Source: Planctomycetaceae bacterium (GTDB taxonomy: Bacteria; Planctomycetota; Planctomycetia; Planctomycetales; Planctomycetaceae). Taken from it: a DNA stretch of 64,000 nt. The notes below the pieces were generated by a model that had not been told where the DNA came from, did no database searches, and saw nothing but the letters and a program-made list of their open reading frames with translations. The stretch is taken from positions 1 through 64,000 of the forward strand of contig JAGQQG010000013.1 of the NCBI GenBank assembly GCA_020426325.1. Direction: 5' to 3'. Below are positions 1-9,198 of this stretch, piece by piece. Made by a program: the position numbers and the translations under genes. The stretch's first letter is position 1. Every line of letters begins with the position of its first letter.

Positions 1-503
1 AGGTCCTCGACGACGGCCGCCTCACCGACAGCCAGGGCCACGTCGTCGACTTCCGCAACACCATCGTCCTGATGACCTCGAACATCGGCTAGCAGGCGAT
101 CCTTGAAATGACGGAGGAGGGTGATGAGGAGCAGATTCGTGAGACGTGCATGTCGGCTCTCAAAGCGAGCTTCCGTCCTGAGTTCCTGAATCGCATCGAC
201 GAGGTGATCGTGTTTCATCCGCTGGGACGACACGACATCCGCAAGATCGTCGACCTGCAAATTCGCCATTTGGAGGAGCAACTCGCAGAGCACGATTACT
301 CACTCGAAGTGAGTGACGACGCGAAGACGCTTCTGGCGAATGAGGGGTACGATCCGACGTACGGGGCACGTCCGCTCAAGCGTGTGATCCAGAGCCGTCT
401 GCAGAACTCACTGGCGAACGCAATCCTCTCCGGCGAGTTTCCGGAAGGGTCGACGATCGTCGTCGGCGCTCAGGGAGGCGGGTTCACGTTCGATCGGAAA
501 TGA
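1..503 (+). pseudogene. clpB: ClpB disaggregase C-terminal part, interrupted by an in-frame TAG
   Basis: Frame 3 reads VLDDGRLTDSQG, then the sensor-1 segment LMTSNIG, a TAG at 90-92, and continues [10 protein letters not shown] to the end at 503. The rest is the second AAA+ small domain of ClpB, with [11 protein letters not shown] and the sensor-2 motif GARPLKR. ClpB is the Hsp100 ATPase that dissolves protein aggregates with DnaK. Homologues usually have Ser where the TAG lies, so one C-to-A change in a TCG codon would explain it. The gene is cut at the left edge. The first 90 bases use almost only C- or G-ending codons, unlike the mixed usage after the stop, so a chimeric contig end is as likely as a true nonsense mutation. 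The piece after the stop could start at ATG 108 but would lack any complete ATPase domain. Confidence 0.75.
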
Positions 504-609
504 GCCCAGACTGTTGCTGATTCAACGACGAATTCCGCCAAGATTCGAGTCTCAGTGACGAATGACTGATGAGGTACAAACTCGTGCCATCGACTCAGAA
601 GAGAGACCA

Positions 610-861
610 ATGAACACCGCATCCAATCGTTATCACGATGAATTCGGAATGACCGGACAGGGATCAACAGGCAATGTGATCGCCGCTCTGTGCAGCTTCT
701 TCGCGCCGGGGCTCGGTCAATTGCTGCAGGGACGAGTCTTCACAGCGCTCACCCACTTTGTGCTGGCGGGGATGCTGTGGTTGCTCACATTCGGCACGAT
801 GGGCTGGGTGATGCACATCTGGTCGACGATCAGTGCGGCGATCTGGCGTCCCGAAAGTTAA
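610..861 (+). CDS. small membrane protein with a PGLGQ motif
   Basis: An 83-residue protein. Start ATG 610 is chosen over 562 because a purine-rich GAAGAGAG lies just upstream at about 598-605. A hydrophilic N-terminus of about 22 residues is followed by two hydrophobic segments, the first containing FFAPGLGQLLQGR and the second rich in Leu, Trp and Met, ending in a short IWRPES tail. PGLGQ followed by hydrophobic helices is reminiscent of the TM2-type small membrane proteins, but the match is short. Function unknown. It stands alone between the clpB remnant and the cold-shock gene. Confidence 0.65.
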   Translation: MNTASNRYHDEFGMTGQGSTGNVIAALCSFFAPGLGQLLQGRVFTALTHFVLAGMLWLLTFGTMGWVMHIWSTISAAIWRPES

Positions 862-899
862 TGAGGATGCTTGCTAATCAGCCATTTTCGCGGTCGGCG

Positions 900-930
900 T
901 TGACGCCAGCGGTCTCGGTGGTACGATAAT
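900..930 (+). promoter_or_regulatory. candidate sigma-70-type promoter of the cold-shock gene
   Basis: TTGACG at 900-905 and GATAAT at 925-930 are each 5/6 to consensus, but the 19-base spacer is longer than ideal. Predicted transcript start is near 937, giving a leader of about 65 bases before ATG 1003. Confidence 0.35.
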
Positions 931-1002
931 GGCGGTTTCGGCTCGGCTTGGGTACGTTTGCTGCGAGCACCGGAGCCAGCTCACTTTACAGGAAGAGATC
1001 TG

Positions 1003-1200
1003 ATGGCTGAAGGCACGATTAAGCGGCTGACCGACAAAGGTTTTGGTTTCATCGACACCGGGACCGCAAGCGACATGTTCTTCCACATGTCCAACCTCGA
1101 AGGAGTTCAGTACGAAGAACTTCAAGAGGGACAGAGAGTTTCGTACACGCCCGGTCACGGTCCCAAGGGTCCGCGTGCGGAGAATGTCAGGCCGATTTAG
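1003..1200 (+). CDS. cold-shock (CspA-type) RNA-binding protein
   Basis: A 65-residue single cold-shock domain. It binds single-stranded RNA and DNA and melts mRNA structure in the cytoplasm. The RNP1 motif appears as KGFGFI and RNP2 as MFFHMS, both in the usual places, and the C-terminus GPRAENVRPI is typical of the family. Length matches the usual 65-70 residues. ATG 1003 is preceded by AGGAAGAG at about 990-997; the open frame starting upstream at 958 has no such site. A strong intrinsic terminator follows at 1225-1261, so this is a monocistronic unit. Which cold-shock paralogue it is cannot be told from one domain. Confidence 0.93.
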   Translation: MAEGTIKRLTDKGFGFIDTGTASDMFFHMSNLEGVQYEELQEGQRVSYTPGHGPKGPRAENVRPI

Positions 1201-1224
1201 TCGACGTTTGACACAAACCTAACC

Positions 1225-1261
1225 AAGAAGCCGACGAGCAATCGTCGGCTTCTTGTTTTTT
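1225..1261 (+). terminator. intrinsic terminator after the cold-shock gene
   Basis: A perfect 13-bp stem (1225-1237 with 1242-1254) closed by a GCAA tetraloop and followed by a T tract at 1256-1261. This is the textbook rho-independent form. Confidence 0.92.
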
Positions 1262-1392
1262 GGTCGGAGAGTAAACTCGGGCATCGGGTCGACGACTTGC
1301 AACCGGACATCTGCTCTGAGACGCTAACCACGCGAGAACTCACTCGCGATCGACCACTTCTGAAATCCATCAGAGAGGCTGAGGAGCCGTTA

Positions 1393-2415
1393 ATGCACAC
1401 ATCTGTCCGTTTCTGCCTGCTGACTATTGCCTTGGGTGTTGTTTCAATCGCGTCAGCCTCGGCTGATGATCAAGACTCCGGCTCTCTCCGAGCCGGCATG
1501 ATCGGGCTTGATACGTCACACGTGATTGCCTTCACCAAGATCTTCAATGCGGAGGCGCCTGCAGAAGATGTGGCCGGGGTGAAGATCGTCGCCGGGTATC
1601 CGGGAGGGACAGACATCCCTGCGAGTGCGGATCGCGTTGAAGGGTTCACCAACCAGTTACGCGAGAGCGGAATCGAGATCGTGGAAACGATTCCGGAGCT
1701 GATTGATCGCGTGGATGTCGTGCTCCTGGAAAGTGTCGATGGACGCATTCACCTGGAGGAAGCGAGACAAGTCATCGCAGCGGGCAAGCCGGTCTTCATC
1801 GACAAGCCGATTGCCGGTTCGCTGGTGGAGGCGATCATGATCTTCGAGATGGCCGAACGGGCGGGTGTGCCTTGCTTCTCCAGTTCGTCAATCCGGTTTG
1901 GGGACGATCTTCTGAACGCGCGGCACAATGAGTCGCTCGGGCCGATAGCAGGATGTGCGGCGTGGGGACCATGCATCTACCAACCTGGGATACCTGACCT
2001 GTTCAACTACGGCGTTCATGGTGTCGAAGGCCTCTATACGGTGATGGGAACCGGATGTCAGACCGTTGTCCGCACGAAGACCGAGGACACGGACTTCGTG
2101 GTCGGCACATGGGAGGGGGGACGCATCGGCACCTACCGCGGCATCCGTAATAATTCAGCTGGTTTCGGCTTCATGATCTTCGGCAACAAGGCCATCACTC
2201 ACGCAGGGCGAGGCGAGTACGGGCAACTCTGTCGTGAGATCACCAGGTTCTTCAAGACAGGCACGTCACCAGTTCCTACCAGCGAGACGATCGAGCTTTT
2301 CGCCTTCATGGAAGCTGCGGATGAAAGCCACCGCCAGGGAGGTGCTGCGGTGTCGATCCCCGACTACATCGCCAAAGCAAGAACAGAAGCTGAAAAACGT
2401 CTGGCGATGGAATAG
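1393..2415 (+). CDS. exported Gfo/Idh/MocA-type oxidoreductase
   Basis: A 340-residue protein with an N-terminal signal peptide (MHTSVRFCLLTIALGVV then ASASA), so it is probably periplasmic. The mature part resembles the Gfo/Idh/MocA family, NAD(P)-dependent sugar or inositol dehydrogenases. The first strand reads AGMIGLDTSH in place of a clean GxGxxG, and the usual EKP motif appears as KPVFIDKPIAG. Start ATG 1393 has GAGGAG at 1381-1386. Planctomycetes carry many exported members of this family of unknown substrate. The altered nucleotide-binding loop leaves open whether it still binds NAD(P). No obvious operon partner: the next gene is on the other strand. Confidence 0.82.
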   Translation: MHTSVRFCLLTIALGVVSIASASADDQDSGSLRAGMIGLDTSHVIAFTKIFNAEAPAEDVAGVKIVAGYPGGTDIPASADRVEGFTNQLRESGIEIVETIPELIDRVDVVLLESVDGRIHLEEARQVIAAGKPVFIDKPIAGSLVEAIMIFEMAERAGVPCFSSSSIRFGDDLLNARHNESLGPIAGCAAWGPCIYQPGIPDLFNYGVHGVEGLYTVMGTGCQTVVRTKTEDTDFVVGTWEGGRIGTYRGIRNNSAGFGFMIFGNKAITHAGRGEYGQLCREITRFFKTGTSPVPTSETIELFAFMEAADESHRQGGAAVSIPDYIAKARTEAEKRLAME

Positions 2416-2509
2416 GAAACCGCGAACGATTGTTTCCAATCAACATTATTCCTGCTCCCCGATATTGACTGTGGGATGAGATCAAATCGGTCGACTGGAA
2501 TTCGACAAC

Positions 2510-4801
2510 CTATGTCGGTGCCGGCAAGATCACGGAGATCGACGAGAAGACCACGAGTTCGTCGACAGACGGAGCCGGGTTCACAAAGACCGTCGCCCCA
2601 GTCACGGCTGTCGTCGGTGATGACGTCAGACGAAGTTCGGTGTCACTCACGACTTCCAGAACCGCTCGGGTGACGCCGTCGATTTCGACAAGTTGTCCGG
2701 CTTCCAAAGTCGAGGTGAAGTTGGTCCCGACGCCTGTTACGACAATGCTGTTGGCAGGAATGGAGACAGTGCCCGGCAGAGCCTCGCTGAGTGGAGTGTA
2801 ACCATCCAGCGGGACGTTCGTCAGCGCGTCCGTCCGATCGAAGCCGTTCACAGGGGTGCTGTCAACGGCGTCAGTGACATCGAATGTCGGCAGGGCCTGG
2901 ATGTCCTGCGCGACTTCAATCCCTGTGCCAATGATACGTCCGAAGACCGTGTGTCGGGCAGCATCCAGGAACGAGTTGTTGGCGAGGTTGAAGAACCATT
3001 GACTCGTCCCACTGTTGGGGTCCGTTCCGCCGAAACCATCTCCGGACAGGGCGAGTGACAACGTTCCTTCGATGTTCGAATTCGTCGTGAGGAACTCGTT
3101 GGTGATCGCAGGATCAGTTTCGATCGGGATGATGGTGCCGTTGACTGTAAACCCGCCTCCCTGAATCACAGAAGGGACGCCGCCGGAACCGGTCCCCGAC
3201 CGATGGATGATGGAGTTGTCGTAGTCGTTCAGATAGCTCAGGAAATTGGCAACCGTGATCGGTGCATCATCGTCCAGGAACTCAACATCAATGGGGCCCA
3301 TTGAGCTGTCGAATCGCACGACTGTTCCAACCGCTCGGTGCAGATTGAACTCCTCCATCACCGAGTCACTGCCCAACGTCGACGTAACGACGATCGTCGT
3401 AGCCCCCTCGAAAAGATCGACGTCGATCGAGTAGTCACCATTGGTGTCGGCTGTGGTGGTACCCAAGTCGATTTGTCCGGTGTCCCCACCAACCACATTG
3501 ACGGTTGCTCCCGCGGCTGTTGTGCCGGAGATGTTGAAAGTCTCGAGTGTCGTGACCAGGGTGCCGCTGGACTCCATCGTGTCTGCATTCGCGGAGGTGT
3601 CCACCGTCAGTGTCAGTTCGTCCGTCGAACCGTTGCCGTCATCAGTGGCGTCGTTGAGTGTCATCCGCAGAGTTGCTGCGGCAGTCAGCGTATCGGTACC
3701 GCGCGACTCGATCGTGCTGTCGGCAACTGTGGATGACTCAAATCTCTTGAATTTGACCTTCCCGCCAAACGTCGTGTCTTCCGATGTCTGCATCGCATCG
3801 TGACGACCGAGAATTCCACCCGCCCAGAACTTGCCGTTGAAGTCGTTGGTATTTTGCGTGACGACCGTGTCATCTCCCTGAAGGAGAAAGAGCTTCGTGT
3901 TCCCGTTGACGGTTGCCCCATCAAACATCACGAAATCATCACCACCGCCGGTTGACGCATCGACCCTTCCGTTGACAGTCGAGTCCTGAACGATCACGTC
4001 ATCCTCTCCTCGACCTGTCTTGACGTTCAGCGAACCGACGGTGCTTTCTTCAATCACAACGTCATTTGCCCCTGATGTCCCCAGGCCGGCGAAGCCAAAC
4101 AGACCGAAACCGTGTGAGAACAGGTTCGTGGTGATCCGATCAAACAGTCGTGGAAAACGATCAGAAAGGAACTCACCAAACCGGCTGTTGGCAAACCGAT
4201 CGAAGCGGTTCGAGCCGAGCCAGGAGGAGACTGCGACTGCACCATCAACGGTGGTGTCGAACACGGAAACCTGATTGTCACCGCCGCCTGCATTGATCGT
4301 CAAACTGCCATTCAAAGTCGAACCAGAGATGCTGATGGCATCTGCCTCCGAACCCGTCGCAATGCTGACGTTGCCCTCGAGTGTGGCGTTCGTGATTCCG
4401 ACCTGTGAAACTCCGCTGCTGTCGTTGACATTCGTGGTGCCACTGATCGTAAGTGCACCTGTTACGCGCAGGGTGTCATCACCCTGACCGAGGAGAGAAA
4501 CCAGGTTGCCATCCAGTGTCGTCCCCTCGCTGACGGCGACAAACGCATCGGTGCTGTCGTTGACCGTCGTGCCGTCGAGTCCGGTCACAACCAGATCGCC
4601 ATCGACGATTGAGACTTCAACGGAGTTATCTGCATCATCCCCTGTGAGGGTGAGGTTACCATTCGTCACGACGGCATTCACGTTGCCGCTCAGGAGCGTC
4701 CGCGACTCAAGCGCCTCGCAGGCTTGAAACGCACGGACTCGTCTCCGATGAGACGAGCGACGACGTAAGACACGAAGCCAGTTGGGAAGGGCAACAATCA
4801 T
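2510..4801 (-). CDS. surface protein with LExRxLL motif, repetitive beta region and a cyclophilin domain
   Basis: A 763-residue protein in three parts. The N-terminus is Arg-rich and then carries ACEALESRTLLSG, the LExRxLL-type motif found near the start of large exported planctomycete proteins. Residues about 40-350 are Asp/Asn/Gly/Thr-rich with recurring segments such as GDDxxxV and VNG, looking like a stacked beta structure. From about residue 470 to 640 lies a cyclophilin-type peptidyl-prolyl isomerase domain (SMGPIDVEFLDDDAP, VIQGGGF, SQWFFNLANN, HTVFGRIIG). A last domain of about 80 residues has GVGTNFTSTLEAGQ and resembles short beta modules of phage and surface proteins. ATG 4801 is preferred over TTG 4813 because a GAG lies 8 bases upstream. 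Probably exported; isomerase activity untested. Confidence 0.78.
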   Translation of the reverse strand: MIVALPNWLRVLRRRSSHRRRVRAFQACEALESRTLLSGNVNAVVTNGNLTLTGDDADNSVEVSIVDGDLVVTGLDGTTVNDSTDAFVAVSEGTTLDGNLVSLLGQGDDTLRVTGALTISGTTNVNDSSGVSQVGITNATLEGNVSIATGSEADAISISGSTLNGSLTINAGGGDNQVSVFDTTVDGAVAVSSWLGSNRFDRFANSRFGEFLSDRFPRLFDRITTNLFSHGFGLFGFAGLGTSGANDVVIEESTVGSLNVKTGRGEDDVIVQDSTVNGRVDASTGGGDDFVMFDGATVNGNTKLFLLQGDDTVVTQNTNDFNGKFWAGGILGRHDAMQTSEDTTFGGKVKFKRFESSTVADSTIESRGTDTLTAAATLRMTLNDATDDGNGSTDELTLTVDTSANADTMESSGTLVTTLETFNISGTTAAGATVNVVGGDTGQIDLGTTTADTNGDYSIDVDLFEGATTIVVTSTLGSDSVMEEFNLHRAVGTVVRFDSSMGPIDVEFLDDDAPITVANFLSYLNDYDNSIIHRSGTGSGGVPSVIQGGGFTVNGTIIPIETDPAITNEFLTTNSNIEGTLSLALSGDGFGGTDPNSGTSQWFFNLANNSFLDAARHTVFGRIIGTGIEVAQDIQALPTFDVTDAVDSTPVNGFDRTDALTNVPLDGYTPLSEALPGTVSIPANSIVVTGVGTNFTSTLEAGQLVEIDGVTRAVLEVVSDTELRLTSSPTTAVTGATVFVNPAPSVDELVVFSSISVILPAPT

Positions 4802-5113
4802 GTTAGATCTCAATTGCTATGAAGTGTCGCAGCAATGGGAGGCAAGTCAATGTATTCGCGAAACCAGTGTCAGATTTGAGGCTGGAACTCGTTCTCATTG
4901 AGTGAGTAACGTTGATCCCTGCCATAAATCGACTCTCAAGCATAACCATGCATCGGATGCAATGACCAGTGTGGATGAGGAGTTCAGCAAAAATGGCTGA
5001 TCTACGGGTTGTAAGGCGAGATTGACGATTGTGACTGTCGTAATGTCTCGCAGTGCGGGGATCGCACCCCATGACCGCACGGCGTACAATGTGGGACAGG
5101 ACGGTGCCCGCCC
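4802..5113. other. intergenic region between divergent genes
   Basis: About 310 bases that must hold promoters for the cyclophilin gene (minus) and the VWA gene (plus). On the plus strand TACAAT at 5085-5090, 24 bases before ATG 5114, could be a -10 box, but its -35 is poor. GTGCGG (5053-5058) and CCGCAC (5075-5080) form a small inverted repeat upstream of it. No convincing gene seen. Confidence 0.4.
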
Positions 5114-8101
5114 ATGATTCAATTGCAATACCCGGAGTTTCTGCTGCTGGCGATCCCGTTGGGGTACGGCTGCGCTCGCTGGGGAGGATTTCGACCATCT
5201 TGGCTCTGGGCTGTCCCAATCGCGGCTTGGGTGGGATTGCAGGCACTCTGGACCGGGGTTTTTCCCTGGTGGTCGCACGTCTGGCTGATCGTACCAGTCG
5301 TGCTGTTTCTGCTCCCCTGGCTACGCACAGCAGGCGTCACAGGAGCAATTCGGTTGGCTTTGATCAGCCTGTTGCTGTTCGCAATTACAGGCCCCCGTTG
5401 GAATCAGGGTGGCGAAGGGATTGATGTTGTCGTCATTGCAGATCGCTCTCGTTCGATGCCTGCTGACTCACATCGCAACCTGCTGGAACTCATCGACAAC
5501 ATCGCAGGGAACCGGGGGTCAGGTGACCGGATCGGCGTGGTCACCTTCGGCAGCCAGGCCCAGGTTGAACACGGGCTGTCACAGAATGCTGAATTGGAAG
5601 CCTTTACTCGCGAAGTCATGCCCGATGGAAGCGACCTGAACGACGCAATCCTTGCTGCCTTGAATCTCATCGATACCGACCGGCCGGCCAGAATCCTCGT
5701 GCTCTCTGATGGCGAAGCCAATGGCAGTTCTCCTCTCTCAGGAGCGAGGAGAGCAAGAGAACTTGGTGTGCCGATCGACTACCGGGCCTATGAACGATTA
5801 CGGGCCGGTGATACGGCTGTGCGATCAATCTCGCTGCCGGAGAGTGTCTCGCCGCGAGAGCCTTTCCAGTTTTCCGTCTCGTTGTTTGCGGACAAGGACG
5901 TCGACGGTACGCTAAAGGTGTTGCGCAACGGAAGACCGGTTGCAACGCAGAGCGGGCCGTTTCTCACAGGGACAAATCGATTCTCGTTTCGAGACCTGAT
6001 TGAGGAAGCGGGAATTCACAATTACTCCGTCGAACTCGATGTTGCCGGGGACCCACTGCTGGAGAACAACGTCGGCGCAGGATTGGTGCGTGTCGATACA
6101 GGTCCCCGGATTCTGGTGCTCAACTCTGACGGAGCAGAAGGGAACATCGTGCGTGCTCTGCGATCGGCACGATTGCCGGTCGATGTCGCTGTCGCCGGGA
6201 CGCATCCGCTCACGCAGGATGCTCTCGATCCGTACCGTGCCGTCATCATCGAGAACGTCCCTGCGAAAGAGTTTGGCCGCACGAAGATGGAACGGCTGGC
6301 CCAGTTTGTCGAGGATCTTGGCGGCGGTCTGCTGCTGACGGGTGGACAGCGGAGCTTCGGGGTCGGCGGTTACTTCAACAGTCCGCTGGACGACGTTCTG
6401 CCCGTGTCGATGGAGATCCGCGAAGAGCATCGCAAGACACGTGTCGCCATCGCGATCGCACTCGACCGAAGCGGCTCCATGGCCGTCTCCGTGCCGGGGG
6501 GCAAGACAAAGATGGATCTCGCAAACCTCGGCACTGCCGAGTGCGTGCGACTGCTCTCAGCAGGAGACAGCGTCGCGGTGATCGCGATCGACAGTACGCC
6601 CCATACAATTCAACATCTGACTCCCGTTGACGATCCGGAAGCAATTGCACGCAAGGCTCTCACTATCGAGAGTATGGGCGGGGGTATCTTTGTGTATGAG
6701 GCACTCGTGGCCGCCGGGCAGGAGTTGATGAAAGCCGAGCAGGCGACCAAGCACATCATCCTGTTTTCCGATGCAGCCGACAGCGAGGAGCCCGGCTCGT
6801 ACAAGTCGCTGCTATCAAAGTACGAATCCGCCGGAATTACCGTCAGCGTCATCGGCTTGGGCACCATCGCCGACCCGGATGCCAAACTGCTGGAAGACAT
6901 TGCCAAGCTGGGTAACGGGAACATCATGTTCACGAACGATCCGGCTGAGTTGCCGCGACTGTTCACGGAAGACACGATGTCGGTCGCCCGCAGCAGCTTC
7001 ATTGAAAAGGACCCGGAGACGCAGCCGAACGGGATCACCGGGACATCACTCGCTGACGCCCAGTTGCTGGGCAATCTCACTCTCGGCGCCTTCCCGACCG
7101 TCGACGGATACAACCTGAGTTACCTCAAACCGGATGCAACCGCAGCAGTCATCTCAAGCGATGAGTATGCCGCGCCGTGGGCCGCGTTCTGGTACCGGGG
7201 GCTCGGACGGGTCGCTGCTCTGACACTCGAAGTCGATGGGCAGTTCTCAGGGCAGTTCGGTCATTGGGATTCGTATGACGATTTTCTCATCACGCACGCC
7301 CGCTGGCTGTTGGGAGGGGACGACCCGGACGACATCTTCGTCGACATTGCACGACAGGGTCAGGATGCGGTCATCACGGTCGAGTTGGACCCGAATCGTC
7401 CGGACAAGGGATCGGGCGAAGTGCCCGAGTTGGTGGTTGTGCCGCCGGGGGACGATCGTGTCGCACCGATCGAACCGGATTTCACGTGGGTTGGCCCGGA
7501 CACACTTGAGGGTCACTTCCGCATGGACCGTACGGGCAACTGGCGAACTCTCGTGAAGACGCGCGGCCGTGAGATCAAGCGGGGCCCGGCTGTGTCTTTG
7601 CCGTACTCACCCGAGTTCGACCCACGAGAGGGCCTCCCAACCGGCAGCGAGATTCTCGCGGAGGTTGCAGAATTGAGTGGCGGTGTCGAACGACCGGATG
7701 TGCTGGACGTACTCAAGAACCCGCCACGCTCCGCCAGCACGTCATCACTCCTGCCGTGGTTATTCATCGTGGGGATTGTGTTGCTCATCCTGGAAATCGC
7801 CGGTCGACGGTTGTCACTTTGGGAACGCCTGAGCGATGCAGCGACCGCGAGCATTCCCGAGACGATGAAGCCGCGCGGATGGCTGCCACAATGGAAGCTG
7901 TCCCTCCTCCGGCGAGAAGCACGCTCAGCCGAACAAACGTCCGCCGAAAGTGCCACTGCTTCGGCCAGTCAGAGCGTCCAGTCGACCGCAGGTGCGCAAG
8001 GCCTAAGCAATGCAACTCAGCCTTCGACCGAATCGAAATCGAAACCGTCCATCGACGTCTTCGCCGCAGCCAAGCAAAAGGCCAAACGGCGGTTGAAGTG
8101 A
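5114..8101 (+). CDS. large membrane protein with two VWA domains and a glutamine-amidotransferase-like domain
   Basis: A 995-residue protein. The N-terminal about 95 residues hold several hydrophobic segments. A first VWA domain has the MIDAS motif DRSRS at residues 110-114. A middle section around residues 330-420 looks like the class I glutamine-amidotransferase-like domain (GPRILVLNSDGAEGN, LAQFVEDLGGGLLLTGG), without an evident catalytic Cys. A second VWA domain has DRSGS from residue 451 and the strand HIILFSDAADSEEP. Near the C-terminus is one more membrane helix (LPWLFIVGIVLLILEIAG) and a Ser/Ala-rich tail. Such proteins are common in planctomycetes, often near BatA/MoxR-type genes, and may act in envelope assembly; none of those partners is next to it here. 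Start ATG 5114. Confidence 0.86.
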   Translation: MIQLQYPEFLLLAIPLGYGCARWGGFRPSWLWAVPIAAWVGLQALWTGVFPWWSHVWLIVPVVLFLLPWLRTAGVTGAIRLALISLLLFAITGPRWNQGGEGIDVVVIADRSRSMPADSHRNLLELIDNIAGNRGSGDRIGVVTFGSQAQVEHGLSQNAELEAFTREVMPDGSDLNDAILAALNLIDTDRPARILVLSDGEANGSSPLSGARRARELGVPIDYRAYERLRAGDTAVRSISLPESVSPREPFQFSVSLFADKDVDGTLKVLRNGRPVATQSGPFLTGTNRFSFRDLIEEAGIHNYSVELDVAGDPLLENNVGAGLVRVDTGPRILVLNSDGAEGNIVRALRSARLPVDVAVAGTHPLTQDALDPYRAVIIENVPAKEFGRTKMERLAQFVEDLGGGLLLTGGQRSFGVGGYFNSPLDDVLPVSMEIREEHRKTRVAIAIALDRSGSMAVSVPGGKTKMDLANLGTAECVRLLSAGDSVAVIAIDSTPHTIQHLTPVDDPEAIARKALTIESMGGGIFVYEALVAAGQELMKAEQATKHIILFSDAADSEEPGSYKSLLSKYESAGITVSVIGLGTIADPDAKLLEDIAKLGNGNIMFTNDPAELPRLFTEDTMSVARSSFIEKDPETQPNGITGTSLADAQLLGNLTLGAFPTVDGYNLSYLKPDATAAVISSDEYAAPWAAFWYRGLGRVAALTLEVDGQFSGQFGHWDSYDDFLITHARWLLGGDDPDDIFVDIARQGQDAVITVELDPNRPDKGSGEVPELVVVPPGDDRVAPIEPDFTWVGPDTLEGHFRMDRTGNWRTLVKTRGREIKRGPAVSLPYSPEFDPREGLPTGSEILAEVAELSGGVERPDVLDVLKNPPRSASTSSLLPWLFIVGIVLLILEIAGRRLSLWERLSDAATASIPETMKPRGWLPQWKLSLLRREARSAEQTSAESATASASQSVQSTAGAQGLSNATQPSTESKSKPSIDVFAAAKQKAKRRLK

Positions 8102-8214
8102 TCGTGCTTCTCAAGAGAAAAGATGACTGACGAGTATCCTTGATTGGACTGCCTGTTGATTGCTGGTAACGTTGCAGTTGACCTCGCTCCCTACCCGAAG
8201 TTTTTCTTCATACG

Positions 8215-9096
8215 ATGCCGGCTGCCGTCCAACCACTTTCGTCAGACAGGTTCACAGCTGAGGGAAATTGCGGGAAACTGGTGGGGCGGATCTGGCGACC
8301 GTCACGTGATACTGACGAGTTGGCCGGACACGTCATGTTCGTCCATGGGCTGGCCGATCACTGCGGACGTTACGAGGAACTAACGGCTCGGCTGGGGAGC
8401 ATTGGTCTGGCTACGATTGCGATCGATTTGCATGGGCATGGCGAATCGGCAGGACGACGCGCGTATGTGCAGGAGTTTGACGACTACCTGACCGACGTCG
8501 ATGTGCTGTGCGAGCAAGCCGATCGAGAATTCGCCGGGACGCCTCGTTTCCTCATGGGGCACAGCATGGGGGCGACGGTCACTGCGCTCTGGGTGATCAA
8601 GAATCGACCGCAGCTGGCAGGCCTCATTCTGAGCAGTGGAGCTTTCTCGCGGGGGGCGGACATTTCTCCGATACTTGCGAAGCTGTCGCACATCATTGTG
8701 GCTGTTGCTCCGCGACTGGCGACGGTCAAGATCAACCCGGAACTGATCACCCGTGACATCGGGCGTGCAACCGCCTATCGAGAGGACCCGCTGGTCGACC
8801 ACGACGGGATCCGCGCCCAAACCGGGGCACAACTGCTCAAAGCGATTGATCGGCTGATGCTGCAGGCAGACACCATTGATGTCCCAACGCTGATGTTTCA
8901 TGGCACAGCCGATCAGATCACCAATCCCGCAGGAACGCAACTGCTGTTTGAACGTCTGGGCTGTCAGGACAAGACGCTCAAGTTGTATGAAGGACTGTTT
9001 CACGAGACACTCAACGAGTTGGAACGTGACCAGGTTTACGATGATCTACTGACATGGGTCATGGCACATCTTCCGACAGCGGAGACCGAACGTTGA
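8215..9096 (+). CDS. alpha/beta hydrolase, monoacylglycerol-lipase-like (serine aminopeptidase S33 type)
   Basis: A 293-residue cytoplasmic enzyme with no signal peptide. The fold signature is clear: oxyanion strand VMFVHGLADHCGRY, DLHGHGES, the nucleophile elbow GHSMG with Ser117, then HGTADQITNP giving Asp233 and LFHETL giving His263, a complete Ser-Asp-His triad. The pattern FVHG...GHGxS...GHSMGG-like is that of lysophospholipase/monoacylglycerol lipases. It probably hydrolyses an ester of a glycerolipid; the substrate is not shown by sequence. It sits alone between the VWA gene and the SDR gene, both on the same strand with gaps of about 100 bases. Confidence 0.87.
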   Translation: MPAAVQPLSSDRFTAEGNCGKLVGRIWRPSRDTDELAGHVMFVHGLADHCGRYEELTARLGSIGLATIAIDLHGHGESAGRRAYVQEFDDYLTDVDVLCEQADREFAGTPRFLMGHSMGATVTALWVIKNRPQLAGLILSSGAFSRGADISPILAKLSHIIVAVAPRLATVKINPELITRDIGRATAYREDPLVDHDGIRAQTGAQLLKAIDRLMLQADTIDVPTLMFHGTADQITNPAGTQLLFERLGCQDKTLKLYEGLFHETLNELERDQVYDDLLTWVMAHLPTAETER

Positions 9097-9198
9097 AAGT
9101 AGCTGGATTCGCCAGAATTCAGCCCAATCGTGGCCTACCGGTGATCTTCTGAACTCTGGCGAGTTCAGCTACGTTTATCGGTGAAAGGAATGCATCAG

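Noticed and set aside
4803-5246. minus-strand open frames between the cyclophilin and VWA genes
   Set aside because: They overlap the VWA start and have low-complexity Arg/Ser content; no ribosome binding site or family motif.
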